A stretch of DNA of 64,000 nucleotides, taken from NCBI GenBank assembly GCA_017590115.1, contig JAGGNK010006892.1, positions 14,361,736-14,425,735 of the forward strand. The letters are read 5' to 3'. This document shows, one piece after another, positions 1 through 14,229 of this stretch. The translations under genes and the position numbers were made by a program. Within the stretch, counting starts at the first letter, position 1. Each line of letters starts with the position of its first letter. A model generated the notes under the pieces. The model was not told the origin of the DNA, did no database searches, and saw nothing but the letters and a program-made list of their open reading frames with translations. This DNA comes from Montifringilla adamsi (Eukaryota > Chordata > Aves > Passeriformes > Passeridae).

Positions 1-691
1 ACAGAAAAATATGTAAAAGTCAGATTTCAAATTATATAGTTGTTTCTCTACATAAGACATTACAGCTAGGAAAAGTGACTGGCTATGAGCATAAAGCAAG
101 AACGGCTAGTGCTTTAACTGCATCCCAATGGCCTATCTGCTCTTGATTAAAAATCCCAGGCATATAAAAGACATTCCTATTACCCAAGGTGATTGGGCAA
201 TATTATTTCTCCTGTATTGATATAACAGTTATCAACAGCTGTTGGCTACCGATTTTCTAAGTGGCATAATTACTGTCAATCTCGTGCGTTTAACAGTGTT
301 AGAGCAGAAATACAAAGAACACTAAAGTCTCTTTAAAAAATTAAATAGTTTACACAAAGATATCTTCACACTTTGCACTCTCCAACATTTAACTATTCAT
401 CAAAAACCCCAACAAGCTAATTCACAGAATTTAGTTTTATTAAAGAAAAGAACAGCAAAAGTCTAAACTTACAGATTTTTGTTCCTAAGGGAAGTAGGAT
501 TTTCACAGCAATATTAAAAAAAATATTTCTCTTTCCAGTTGTAAATTATTTGCATGAAAAGGTTTTACCAATTACTTTTAACAGATCCAAAACGTAACAA
601 ATTCTTACTCAGCGTGAAAATACCTTTGGTAAGAAAAATGGGCCATGAGACATGACAGCTATTCAAAGGAATTAAATTTGTGATACATTAC
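1..691 (-). other. PSPC1: PSPC1 intron 8, partial
   Basis: AT-rich DNA between the exon 8 donor and the left edge. I looked on the minus strand for the expected last exon (starting with a His-Asn-Asp-Arg segment) and did not see it. No recognisable repeat. Confidence 0.8.
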
Positions 692-861
692 CACTGTTCC
701 ATTATCTGGCATCATTGGTGTTCCCATATTTGCAGCTCCTTCTGGTCCCATGGAAGGACCAGGACCCATTGCAGGGCCAGGTAAAGTTCCTCTGTTGTTC
801 ATATTCATACCCATCATTGGAGGAGGGCCTTGGTTACCAGCAGGTGCTGGGCTAAACGCAT
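692..861 (-). CDS. PSPC1: PSPC1 coding exon 8 (Gly/Met/Pro-rich tail)
   Basis: A 170-bp exon coding the rest of Asp410 and residues 411-466, beginning [20 protein letters not shown]. It is a low-complexity Met/Gly/Pro-rich segment typical of PSPC1 tails and ends PMMPDNGTV. The acceptor is TTTGCATAG|ATGCG and the likely donor GTG|GTAATG at 692/691, chosen because mammalian PSPC1 continues from VHNDRFPQ. Nothing coding for that continuation is visible in 1-691 on the minus strand, so the last coding exon and the 3' UTR are outside the window. If the donor were ignored, translation would continue ten residues into the intron to a TAG at 659-661. Confidence 0.92.
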
Positions 862-3800
862 CTATGCAAAACAATCTATACTTAGAGCTGTCCTATCTTA
901 ATTTTACAAAAACAAACAAACAATTTACAATATTTAAAAAGCCAAATGTACAAGACTTCAAATACTTGGAAAAAAATATATTCTTTGAGACTGTACATTT
1001 ATCTCAATCATCTGCTTTTAAACAGATTTTATATAATCTCTATTATTCCGCATTACATAATTTGCCTCATGTATTGAAAATCTCAACCTTTACAGCTAAA
1101 TATAGCTGTACAGTTTCTGTACAGGAACCAAAACGTTCATATTGCATCTATATGGAGTATGCATATCACAAATTTGTAAAAATCTCAAGTGATTTTACAA
1201 ATATTGGCAGCTATAAGGCAACTTGGCTCTTTAGGGATCTTAACAGATGAAATGTACATTTGCAAGAAGTCTTCTACCAGTAGTATGTTAATTAATATAG
1301 TGCACAATAGATTAGTCGATGGTCTAACAGCAATAACAGTGATGGTACTCAACTCCACAATAAATTATTTGCAACATGGAATAAATAAATCTTACGTTTA
1401 GTTGTAATTTTTTACAGTATAAGTACCAGAAAAATAAGTAGTTTTGTTAGAACTTGAAATGACAGAACAATCTCCTCCAAAAGTCTGAATCAAAAAGGTA
1501 GATGAAAATCTTGAAAACATATTCTGAGGAGATCACTTAGCTGTAATATTACACTAAGAAGTGTCACTCCGCCAGTACTCACTAATATACTGAACACATA
1601 GGTAAAAATGCCTGCATTGTATTTTCATGTGTTGCTATAAGAAAACAGTCTGATTATCTACCTCCCACCTTATGAAATATCAACTTCAAGGCTGGTGGTG
1701 ATGCATTCCTCCCATTCCCCACAAAAATCCATCCTCTTCAGCCCAAAGTATGCATCCAAAATTTTATAATGGAAGAAAGTATACCTTTGGTATTTAGTGT
1801 ATACTTTAAGTATACATTTTCATAATATAAAGAAATCTGATATGTTGCTAAACTAATAAGCCTGTTGTTCATATCTTAAAAATAAACTCTCTCACTTCTC
1901 ACCACAACTGCACTTTTTTAATAACAAATCTATAAATACACACATCATTCAAAGGAGGCTACTTCACACAGATACAGTACTGTGACCATCTGCAGGTGTG
2001 CACAATTGCATGTCTATTTGCCTTGAGAACATCATGTCACAGCAGCCAGTGAAACCATGGCATTCAAGATATTGCTGCTAAAATCGAAGACCTGGGTTTG
2101 ATCATTAGGCCAATCACAAACTCCTTAGCAAACACAATGCATGCTACACAGTGGCACGTAAGAAGTGCTAAACAAGTTGACTACAAGTGAGAGAAATCCT
2201 GTAATTTTGAAAAGCGGAAGTCTTTGAGCTTAGTAATAAAATAACTCCTAGACCTCTCCCTATAACATTTAAGTCAAAGCAAAGGTACCCTCATGTTGGC
2301 TGCTTCTTACCTACCCATACATATGGTCAGTTCATGCAGCAGGTAGAAGACTGGGCTACAATTCAAGAAAATTACAGTAGCATATGCTCTAGAATGTTTT
2401 TTTACTGTCACCCATTCAGTTAGATACAGACGGAAAAGAAGTCTAGACAGCCAATATAAGGAGAAACCTTTATTCTCAGAGGCTAGAGGCACTCTGCAGG
2501 ACTATCATGATGGTAACAGCACTTAGCGCATGCAGCAGTGCCAATAACTAAATGCTTAATTACTTGCTATTGGTTTGCTTATCAGCCTAATTAAACTGAG
2601 CCAGGTGGCCACTCACAGGTACTGTCACTTATCTGTCAACTGCCACGAAGTTCTCGTGCTCTGCATCACATAAACATACCCAGGGTGGCAGATAGCAACT
2701 CCTACTATCCAACCTCTACAATTCTGATGCTGTTTCAGGCACAGTCAGATCTGAAAGGAGCAAAACTGCGAAGTACAATGCAAGGAGAGAGTGGGCCCTG
2801 CCTACTTTCAGCAAGAGGCCACTACAAAAAATTAGCTGTAACCCAGAGGTTCTCCAAAATCTTCCTATCTCCAAAGCAGACCCTAAGAGCTAACCATTTA
2901 ATTGTCCGTTCTTTTTGGTGGGACACTGATGTGAGGAGTTCATTTACAGGACCGTGTTCAGCAACAGATGGAAAGCAGTCATTAATGTTCATGCTACAAT
3001 TCAGACACTAAAAAAAAGTCCTTTTCTGTCAAACTGAAGGGCTGAAAAAGTCCACTCTAAATGTCTGAAATGCACCCAGCAACAAAGTCCATAATCTTCA
3101 TCAATGCAGAGATGGCTCCCCAAAAAAGCCCCTTTTCCCACATTTAAGTTTATAATCTGCACTTAGCACTACACATCCAATTAAATGCTTTGATGAGGTA
3201 TACATATTCTCTCAGAAACTGTTTGTCACAGAAAGCTGTAAAAATGAGCAGTTCTGCACAAGTCAGCACTTATTAAAACTGCCATAGAGGTACTCTGCTT
3301 TCTAAGAAAATTATCATTCAGATATTTCAGTTATTGTAGATATTCCAGCTCCCTCTGTCCCACATTATAAAAAGTCACAAATGGCACAGGTAAAGGTAAG
3401 TTAAAAATAAAATTACAATTCCAATAGAAATATTAAGAAAGGATTCTACAGTCAACAACTAAAGTTCTACTATTTAAAGGTCTACTGTAAGGTTGTGGGA
3501 TCAATTATTTTGGTTGTACTAACAGAGATTTAATATGCTGGGGAAAAAACCCCAAAATCTCTATAAAGAGTGAACTTAAAATCCAGCCTCTGCAGAAATA
3601 AATGCTACACTTATTTGCTATGGATATTTAAAGTAGCAGTTCAGTGTTACTATAACTTTTTTTCTAAAAGTATTAAGTTTCAAATCAAGTTGTAACATAA
3701 AACATAGAAAGTAAGACCAATAATCACTGTTAAGAACTGCAGTAAATACTATTTTATGTCTGCATGTAGAAAGTGTATTTTGTGGATCTGGACAACTGGC

Positions 3801-4948
3801 AGAGTATCAATATTTACAAAGTCTTCTAATTAAATTAAATTTTCAAGTATGATGCAATCATATGTAAAAGTACAACTATAAAATAAAGAAATTAAGCCTC
3901 AGTTTATGCTTTACTTTAGTATTTGTAGATAACTTTACAATGTCCTTCTTCAGATTTATCTGTTAACAATTTTCATCATCCCTGAAAGCCCAAGCCTATT
4001 TCTATTTTTCAGCTATAAATATGTCTCAATAAATGCAAGGAAATCATGAATAATGTGTTTCAAATCTGAAGCAGATTTCTTACTCTATAAATTCACATTA
4101 CTCAAAAGGTCAAGTGAAATTACTGAGTTTTGTATGCACTTTCAATTTCAAAATATATGGGAAAATAGGTTTATTACTTTTCCTTTAATTACCACCTTAA
4201 TTTATTTTGAACTATCATTAGGAAGCTTCCAATAGATTAACAGTTCACACAGTTTAGTTAGATTTGGTGGTCTAGAAGAAATATTTTAAGTTTCATTCTT
4301 GTTTAAAAGCAGATATTCTGGGTAAGATTCCAAACTGTATCAGTCTGCACACATGGAGCAAGCACTAATTATTATACTTTTCTATTACACAGTACTAGTT
4401 TTTAGTAGTAGATTACACAGTAATAGATTTTAGCAGTGACAGCATTTTAAGTTGCAGGAGCTAACAGAGAATATTTGAAAATAAGAGACTCGGAGGAAAT
4501 TGGTAGAACACCAAGCACATTATTCATTTACCACACCAAGTACATCAAGAAGAACTTGCCAATTTTAACCTCTACATCATTTCACTGCATGCAATTACAG
4601 TCATAATTTCTTTGAATAGGTAGTCCCTCCAAAACAATGCCAAATATTTTTTAACATAAAATTCCTCTTTTGTATCAGATAACTCCCAGAGCATCACTTG
4701 TCCCTAATTTTTGTTTCTGTTAACTTGCACATCATTTTTTTGCCATGTCAAAGCAGTAAAATAAAGATACACCTGGAATAGGTGGGAAAAGCTGCTTGAA
4801 CTCAATATATATGTTGGGGCTTTTTTATTTCCTAATATTGCTTACTCCTTTTTTACCAGTTGTCACTAATTAATAGTGCTTGAGTAATATGTACAGTCCC
4901 AAAGAAAAAAAAATTATAAACAGAAGCCTTTTTCCTTCAGATCCCTAC
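862..4948 (-). other. PSPC1: PSPC1 intron 7 (4.1 kb)
   Basis: AT-rich intron without a recognisable transposon or RNA gene. The longest open frame (2685-3011, plus strand, 108 codons) has no recognisable domain and is taken as chance. Confidence 0.85.
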
Positions 4949-5006
4949 CTCCCATGTTTATTGCTCCACGAGGACCCATATCACCCATTCTCATTTCCTG
5001 TTCTCT
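4949..5006 (-). CDS. PSPC1: PSPC1 coding exon 7 (tail, short exon)
   Basis: A 58-bp exon coding residues 391-409 (REQEMRMGDMGPRGAINMG) and the first base of Asp410. The acceptor is TTTACTTTCAG|AGAGAA and the donor GGAG|GTAGGG. The peptide is the same as the mammalian one as I recall it. It starts the Gly/Met/Pro-rich low-complexity tail that follows the coiled coil. Exons 7 and 8 together with the off-window last exon distinguish the long PSPC1 isoform from shorter forms. Confidence 0.93.
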
Positions 5007-8000
5007 CTGAAAGTAAACATAGTTTTCACGGTCAACCTATCATTCTCAGAACTTAAAACATTCCCATTTACTCCATGAAAATAAAAATGTTAAAGTTTCA
5101 AAAGTTTCCATTGATCAAAAACAGTGCAAGGAAAGACATTAATTACACTCCTGTTTTTTATAACATCAAAGAATTAGTAAGTTCAATGTAACAATGCTGT
5201 ACATTTTTGCATAATAAAGATTAAATATCCCAAGAGCTTCATTTATCAGACGCAGCAATCTAAAGCTCCCAACAGTTATGTGATCAACCACAAATGAATC
5301 CATCTTTACAGAGTGTTTTTAATTAATAAATATTCCTATTTTACCTGTAAACAAACAGGTCTTACTAAAATACTCGCCTAAAGGCCATGGTTCAATAATA
5401 CTCAAACTGATTTCACGACTCAAAAATACTTGTGTTGATTGAAAACCAAGTTCTGATGTATTATATTATGGTATATAAATTCAACCTACCAATTCATCAT
5501 TGTTCAAATAGTTTTGACTTAACTTGGTGGTGGTATTTTTTTTTAATTAATTATACTTTGCTATTGATGCTAGTTCAGATACTGACCATCCTTTCAAAAC
5601 CAGCATAAAACTGTAGTGTCACCAGAAACTGTAACATACATTTACACTAAACAGTCAAGTAACATATCAAATTGATCCAGATTCAATTGATGGTCAGTCA
5701 CGCGACAGCAAAAGATTTCCAACATTACTAAACATGAACCCCGCCTGCTGTGAAACAATACTCAAAAGGTAGTACCCAGAGTGGCAAAAAAAATCATCAC
5801 TTATGGGAAAACAAAATACTCTATCAGAGACAATTCCAAGGCATTTTAGGATTACTGTTTACATCAAAAAGAACTAATTCACAGTTCAAAACAAAACCAA
5901 ATGAAATTTCTAAAAAAAATTCTCCTTAATTTTCTACAGGAATATTAACAAGTATTCTGCTCCTGAGTAAACAAACACACACATGCTGAGAATAAGAAAT
6001 TTTTTTTTTAATTACCTCATTCTGAAAAAACATTCCACTTACGATTTAAGAGCCTAAGTTCAGATATACTTTGAAAAGAAATCCACATACTAGGCGACTA
6101 AATCAGTCTGTAAGGGACTTTTACATGGAAATATTAATAAATCAAAATACATTCATCGTATTTGTACAGGTTCACAAAGTCTGGTTTGGTCAATTGTATT
6201 TGGGATGCCAAACATGAGTCTTCTATCTTCAGCCACTTGAAGCAGCAGACACCACTATTTGACAGAACAGAACGAACAGTTTTATAAAATATCCTGCTAT
6301 AGGAAACTGCCATGAGATATATGATAAAGAGCTCTCAAGTCAAGAACTTTGTTTGTAGTAACTCATATTAACCTAGAAAAAGTACTTAAGATAAGAAGAA
6401 TACACATTGTTTTCAAAAGACTATGGCTTAATGTGGAGTGGAAAAATAAGGTCTGTTAAGTGAAAGACAGGCAGGTTTTCAAGTCCAGCTAGAAAAGGCC
6501 ATTGATAGAACACTAAGGAGGATCTCTTCTTCTGACCCTAGAACTCATGTTAAAAATCTATCAGAGAACATGCAGCTACTCTGACAGACCTTCCATAGTA
6601 ACATCAATTGACATTTTAAGTAAAATCAGCAGCCCCATGGGGATCAACCATAACAATAAACTGACATCAGTTAGTCACAAATCAGCATACAACCATGTTG
6701 ATTATTAGTCTGCTTGTACACCTCAGTCTTGACATCAGGAAGCAGAAGGGAAAGTGGTGTATCACCCCTAGCCCAAAAGGATAGGGAAACACCGTGGCTA
6801 TCAGTTCACACTAGTCAGATTGTGTGCACCCGTGCATGCCTATACGCTTATGTGAAAACCAGACACACCATGAACAGTTGTGACACACTTTCACTGCAAA
6901 CCAAAGCACCAGACTTTACAGTAGGCACAAACCTTAATTCATCTCAGGTTATACTGCAAGCTGGCTGGTATTTGTTTTTTTAATGTGACAAGTGCCATGA
7001 GGCACGGCTAAGTACAATACTGGCTAGATAAGGATGTTCAGTACAGAGTTGCAAAGCTGCACTAGTTACTAGAACTTGCTTTCTTTGTAAAGGACAGAAG
7101 CATATGCAAGCTCTGATGTACACTTTCTTTAAAAAACACATTAGTCTTCCTCCTAGCAATCAACCATTTTTTCCCTGTCTTAAAAAGCTACCAGTCTTTG
7201 GCTAACTGAAGTACAGCAAAGATGGGTAGAACCTACTTTTGTTTCGTCTAGTTTAACATTTGTAAGAAAAACCATGAAGTAATTATTTGCCATTTTTTAA
7301 GCTTTAACTTCAGTGTTGAATTATTACAGCATAAACAACATTTCAGGTATAGAATCAAGACCCCGATAATAAATAAATGTGCCTTAAGGTCTCTGCTGCC
7401 TATTACTTTATGAACACAAGATGCTGCTGCTGCTGCTTATAATTATTCCTACTGTTGCATGTACAAAACCTATCATGCTCCCTTGACTTTTCAGCACGGG
7501 AAAAATTCTTCCGTACTTGTAACACAGAATTAGCAACTTTACACCTACTGTCAGAAAAAATACTCAATTTCAAACATTAACAAGCACTATATATAATTTA
7601 TGTCATTAGATGTTTGATGTATTCAAAAATTCTATCTGGAGGAGTCCTGGATGGAACAAAAATTCAGTCCTGTCACATACAAATCAGGTCCCAGACAGCT
7701 CTTCACTATGTGAGCACAAACATGTTACTACAGGTAAGTTAAGTCAACTAGTCCATGGGTTTTGCCCAAAATGTAACAGAAAGCAATACCAACAGGCAGT
7801 TTGACACAATAGCTGAACCACTGCTAGTTGGTAATTCCAGCCCACCCGAGAGGTTCATTTTCAGATACTCAATATGCAGAGCTTAACAATGATAGTGTTA
7901 CCTTCTCAAAGCTTCTTTTCCTCACTATATGACTTCCCATTCTTCTGTTCAGTAGCAGTCTGCTTCAGCCCCTTCCCCAAAGCCACCCACAACAGGGAGT

Positions 8001-11000
8001 TAAAGCTGAGCAGCACGAGAACAGGACTAAACTCTCAAGAGAGAAATACTTGGGGTGATTAAGAACCTCTGAACTCACCCGTACCTGGGAAATCGATCTT
8101 AACAGGAAGAGAACAAGAAAAATGGATGATATGCTGTTACAGGGAGAAAAGAAAGCCATAAGACAAAAAATGTGCAGGAAAGCAAAAGTTAAACTTTGTG
8201 AAAATCAGAAAAAAACATTATCAAAAAGACTATGTCAGCAAACAAAAAATGTCTTATTCTAAAAGCACTGTTTACACAACTCAAACCTTTCCAAATTATT
8301 TGTTGCCAGAATTTTTGTAAAATACTTCAGAACTCACTAATGCAGACAACCTTCAATAAAGTCCAATTCATCTGATTAATCTTTTAGAAAAACTGCTATG
8401 ATGGCAACTATAGGATTACACTTACTAATTACTTTAGACAGAAGCATTAAAAACTGTATTTCTCACAATGCCAACTAATTTTAACATCAAATGTAAAAAG
8501 TAGATCTACACCAAAGTACTGATATACACAGTTTTCAAAATATGTATTTAACATTTAATATAGTATGGAATCTCTCCTTCTTACCAAGTACTTGAAACCT
8601 GTTTTCCAAAGTATCTGAGGTATATCATGTGCTATGTTCTTACACCTCTTATCACCACTGATACAGCAGTCTAAACATACAGAGAACAGCCAAGATAATT
8701 CTTCTGAATTTGTTAAATGTATTACACTATTTTTAAGTGTTCTACAAAACCATGAAACTACATCTTTGGAAAAACGTCTAAGAATTGATACAGGTCAAAC
8801 TGCAAGTAAAAATACAAAGTCATAAAGTCATAAACATGACTTTTTTAACTGACAAACCAGTGCTACTTTTTTTCCTTAAAAATAGACCTTGCAATTGCAG
8901 CAACCCAGCAAAAATTAATCTTGTCTCCAAGTGATGCAATATTCATGGTAACAAAACTGTCAGAAATTATGGTATGAACAAAATATGGCTGGGGAAATTT
9001 CAGAACAGCAAAAAAGCAAGACATCTCAGAAACGTTATGATGGCAGAACATACAGATTTCAATGGTTTGTGGCCAGAAGAACATGCAACTATTTACTTAC
9101 CTTTCATAGTACAGTAACCACAATAGTGTTAAGACATGGCATCCAAAAAATGCCTTAACAAGAAAAGAACACTTTCCCCATAAACGTGAAAACTAATACT
9201 TAGCACTTTATCTAAGTTGTGTATGTAGAGCAAAATGTAATTAACAGTGCTGCTGATTCTAATTTTTTTTTCACTAACATGAAAACTGAATTTTATTCTC
9301 TAACAGACTATATATTTGTCAAAACAGGTATGACATTTCTGTACCTCTTACTAGAATTCATTACTCCCTTCTAGTGTGGTTTATTTCATTAAGTTCCTTC
9401 CGGAAAAGAAAAATTATTTCCAAAGACCTCTTAAGGAGGCATAAGGCCCTTAAACCTTATTTAAATTGTAACTTACTGAAAGACACCTATATTTTAATGG
9501 CATAAATCATGCAAGTTATTAAAGCTGCTAGTTAGCAATCAAAACTAGAATCTGGGGGATACTTCTGATTATGCGTGATTTGTCTTTTCCTCAGAATAGT
9601 CCACTATTTCACTCCACTGACAAGTGCACTGGAAGTGGCAATAAGAAGTTAAAGTAATAAAAGATTTCTCTTCCATCCACACCTTCTTGTCACCCTTCCC
9701 TCTTCGGTTTGTTCCTCAATTAAGACCTCTATGTAAGATCCAAAAGTTACAATATCTCCACACAGTTCATATACAATAGTAGTAAGTAATTTTACATGAA
9801 AAGTATTGATATTTCTAAATCCAAGATTTGTATGTGTTGAGCACTGAAGTCTAAATTCAGAGCTGATCCCTACTCCAAGCTGGGCATCATACTAGATGAG
9901 TCCAAAAATATCTTCCAGCCTAAACTATTCAAAACTCTAGGAATTGAGTGACAGTGCTCACCTAAGAGTCTAAAAAAACATAATCTCTCTTACTTCACAC
10001 AAATCTACACAAATACTATAGTAACTGTAGTACTGTAGTAGTAGTACTGTAGTACACAAATACTATAGTAACTGTAGCTATAAAACATATAGCATGCAGT
10101 AAACTATAAAGTCCTGTTTTCAAACAGGAATTCTAATGAAAATAATTTTCATTAGGTTTAATAGCTGTCACCAGGACTCAATCTTCAAAAAACATACTAA
10201 GAAGGCTGGAGGAGATAAAGGCAATTTACTGTTTTCTTACTGGAGTCATGAATAAAGCTGATGGAGATGACTCATTAAGTTCCAACACTAAAAACCCTCG
10301 ACATTAAAAAAGTATCACACAGGTAAAATCAGGAATACATACTGCATGAAATACAATCAGAGAGACATATACCAGTAAATGCTACGAACTGGAAAAACAC
10401 TCCTAATGGTAGTAAAAACTACAATTACAGGAAAAAAAATTATCACTAGTCCTGCATATTTTTTAAGTATTCCTGTCATTTCAATAAGATTACAAAGGAA
10501 GTATCAATTTTATTTGAAGAAGGGAATTTCTTTCAAAACTAACAGCAAAAGTGTACGGACATATTTGTGAAAAACCTCTATGCACTACATATTTGTTCTC
10601 TTCTTTTAGTTCTGAGAACAAAAAGTCTTCAACTCCTATGGGATCTCATTTTCCTTCTTCATCAGCTGCTAAGGACAGTCCTTGACAGCTAAAGCCCACA
10701 GAGAAAAAACACCCAATTGAACAAATGCAATTAAAACTCCTCAAAACTATTTAGCATTGTAAATAGAAGCTATTATTTAAAATACTTTTACAGTAAACTG
10801 TTAAACAGCTGTGAACCTTCCAGAATGTTTTGGTTTTGTCATTCTCTTACAGCTGGATGCAAAACGCAGTCTGAACTAAAGTTAGCTTCCTTTCAATATA
10901 TCAATCCTCACAGGATGTTTAAACCAGGTCTAAACTGACAGTTTTGGAAAAGAAAGCAGTTTAATTGCACTAACATGACTCTCAATACAAAGATCTTTAG

Positions 11001-13952
11001 GGGACACATCATTAACCAGCAACATTTAATAGTCCTAAAGATTAAAGAAAAGGTTAATTCTAAAGGGTAAAGACAATACTATTTAATACACACCAAAGTA
11101 ACAGCTTTATTTTACACAAGAACTCATACTTTCAGAATGTATTACAGCTCAAAATTCAAATTACAACCTAACTTGTTAACAAGAAAGAAAATGGTCTAAA
11201 AGAAGCCAAGATATACCATGGAACCTATTCTGTTGATAACAGAACTTGGTTCCATATTGCAATTTATACCTTTTCTGCTTCATTGTTTTGTCCTGTAGTT
11301 ACTTGCTTCTTCACTGAATTTTAATATTGCATTTAAACCACTGCTTTAACATAATTTGTGAGCTTTTCTCCCACCTCTCTTATTTCCATTTATTAAAATA
11401 CAGTAAAACGTATATACAAGATCTACAAAACTGACAAAAAATTTGTTTCGTTTTCTCATAACCTGAGATAAAAGTTATTCATAATCAAAAAAAAAAAAAA
11501 AAAAGGAACACAGAGGGCAAAATCAGGCCCTAAACAAACTGTATATATATACAGTAGCTAGGACCAAAATCAAAATATTTTAATTCCATGCATCCAATCA
11601 TCATTACATCATCTGTTCAGGTAAAGAGAAATCCTACCATATCCCTTCACTGTATATGAAGCACTCTCTGAGGATGTAACTGCAAAGAAGCATACTTTTT
11701 CCAAAATGCCTTTGTTGTTGATGATTTGGGAGAAAACAAGCACAGAGGTATTCTGGCAAATTTTCCCCTTGATTTAACAACTAAGACTCACAAGAGAGGT
11801 AAAAATCTGCTTGTCAAATATTCTAAGCTAAAATTCAGAAATAATTTTCACAAGACAAAGGTGCTTAGAGAAGATAACCACCTTCAACAGATTTGGAAAT
11901 CCTTTGAAAAATGAGATCCCATTATATCAATTCCCTTAATAGCAACTTTTTCAATTCTATCAATTCATCTGGTTCTGCTGGAATTAGGAGCAGAACCTTA
12001 GCAGAACCTTAGATTAATGGAACCAAAATATAAAAAAAATTCTCCCATTTCTGTTAGCTTTTTTTCAGTAACAGTAGAAAAATTAAAAACATAAATTAAA
12101 TACAGATCAACAGCTGAACATAGTACAAATATTTTTTCAAAGGCACTTTACTGTTTACTTACCCACAAAAGTACTTTCTAGAAGAAATATACAGCATATC
12201 ACCAAGTTCATGACTGAGACATGTAACAATTACACTACATTCACAATATATTCACATCTTCAGAGGCATATTAGAGAATTTAATATTAGAATTATTCTGG
12301 TTTTATATGAGTTGAAGAAATGTCAAAAGAGTGGATAAGTATCAAAACAGACAACCTGGCAGGCTGCAAATTATTTAAGATGCACTCCGCTATTTACCAT
12401 GGTGGGGGTGGACTTGAAGGACTGCTTAACTGGTAAGAAAGACTGGGCTAACTCTACCTTCATACAGAAATGCACTAAAATACTAAACTGAAAATCAGGT
12501 GTTATAGAACAATGCTGCATTTTAGATTTCCCAAATTCTTATGTTTTCCCTGCCCAGATCCCAAATCTATACAAATATTTTAAAGAGTCAAAAAAAAAGA
12601 GTTTTCCCCAAATGCAAGATTCAATGATAAGATGTAGTGAAAGCCATCAATGTTTACTTAGAAGAGAAATTAATCAGCCAAGAATACCCATTATCATGGA
12701 ATGTTTATGTGAAAATCTACTTCTTAGTAGAAGTGCCAACTATAAGACTGCAAAATCAACTTAAGAACACCACTAGTTATAGCTACAGTACACTAAATGT
12801 GACTCTGCCAGACTTCTCTATTATCAACTTTTCCTCACCAAGTAGATACTATATATGCCAAATAAACTATAACATAAAAACCAGTCCAATTGTAGTTGTT
12901 AATTCATAATTAATTTGAGTTACCAAGTAAATAGAATATGCAAGTATTTGTTAAAAGGAAGCTGAAAGCTGAAGTCTTTCAATCCTACAAAGAGGTCCTG
13001 TAGGAGAAGCTTTTAGCTCCCATATAGTGTCTTTTACAGATATTAGGGATGTTGCTTATAACCAGAATAGTTCAATGTTTAAGATTTCTTGAATTAACTT
13101 ATGGCCTGCCCACACACACACTAAAACATAAGAAAATATAAACAGAGAAGCATCAGTGAAACTTTCTGCAGTTTCAGCCAAGCTCCACAGTTACTTTACA
13201 CAACTTGTAGCCCATTTTCTGTAAAACTGGAGCAATGAGGCCGACATGAATGAGGAAGATGCTTGTCATTTGCACAAAGTTCTGACTGATGAAAATAATA
13301 CATTCTATCAGGCAATTCTAGTATTTCCATCAAAAGTGTAAAAAAATGGTCATCTGAATAAATCCAAACAGATTGAGAAACATTGTTTTCTAGCTAAACA
13401 CCCTAACCCAAGCTCACACACTCTTAAGCTACACTGGCTGGTTTCATCAAAAATATCCAACAAAAACTAGAATTTTATTTACGTACAATAGACCCAAAGG
13501 TCAGAATTATAACAGGGACTCAATGGGGACCACCCAATCAATAGAGACAAACACAAATAGCTGGTTCTTACCTAAACTCAGAAGTTCCCCTATAGTTAAA
13601 ACAAATGTTTAATAATTCAGAAATGGTGGGGGAAACAAACAGGAAGACTCCGTAAGTAAATAACATTTTTAAAGTATTATAAAACCCAGAAGCATGTAGG
13701 AAGATAAACAAAACCTGAAGATAAACAAAGCCTAATTTCAACATCATATTGTCGTTTTCTTAGAACAGACAACTACTAGCTATCCTGTCACAAGCAGATA
13801 ACCCAAACTGCATTTGAGACCTGTAGCAAGGGCTTCATGTCACATGCAGAACAAAAGTAATGCAAGCACTCTTACATCCTACACAATTCTAGGCCTTAAC
13901 TAACGAGCCATTAGCCACTGTAGGAAATCATAACGGTGACAAATGTTTTAGT

Positions 13953-14229
13953 AGGGCCTGTTGTGACATGCCATGGGGTGATAGCTTTAAACTAAGAGTG
14001 GGTATGCCAACTAGGTGAAAGGAATTTTTAAAAAAATTTACAAAGAGAGCAAACAAATGCTGGAACAAGTTGCCCAGACAGATGGTGGATGCCCCATCCC
14101 TGGAAACATTAAGGATGATGTGAGGCTCTGAGCAACCTAAGTAGCTTAAGATGCCCCTGCTCATTGCAGGAGACAATGAACTAGATGGCCTTTAATGGCT
14201 CCTTCCAAACCAAACCATGCTATGATTTT
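13953..14229 (+). repeat. CR1 LINE 3' fragment in PSPC1 intron 6
   Basis: Reads as a 5'-truncated CR1 in the plus orientation, antisense to PSPC1. Recognisable blocks in order: GGGCCTGTTGTGACATG, GGTGATAGCTTTAAACTA, GGAACAAGTTGCCCAGA, TGGTGGATGCCCCATCCC, GGCTCTGAGCAACCT, CCCCTGCTCATTGCAGGAG, and the 3' end TTCCAAACCAAACCATGC followed by TATGATT. The copy is moderately diverged, with the reverse transcriptase frame broken. Boundaries are approximate. Confidence 0.9.
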
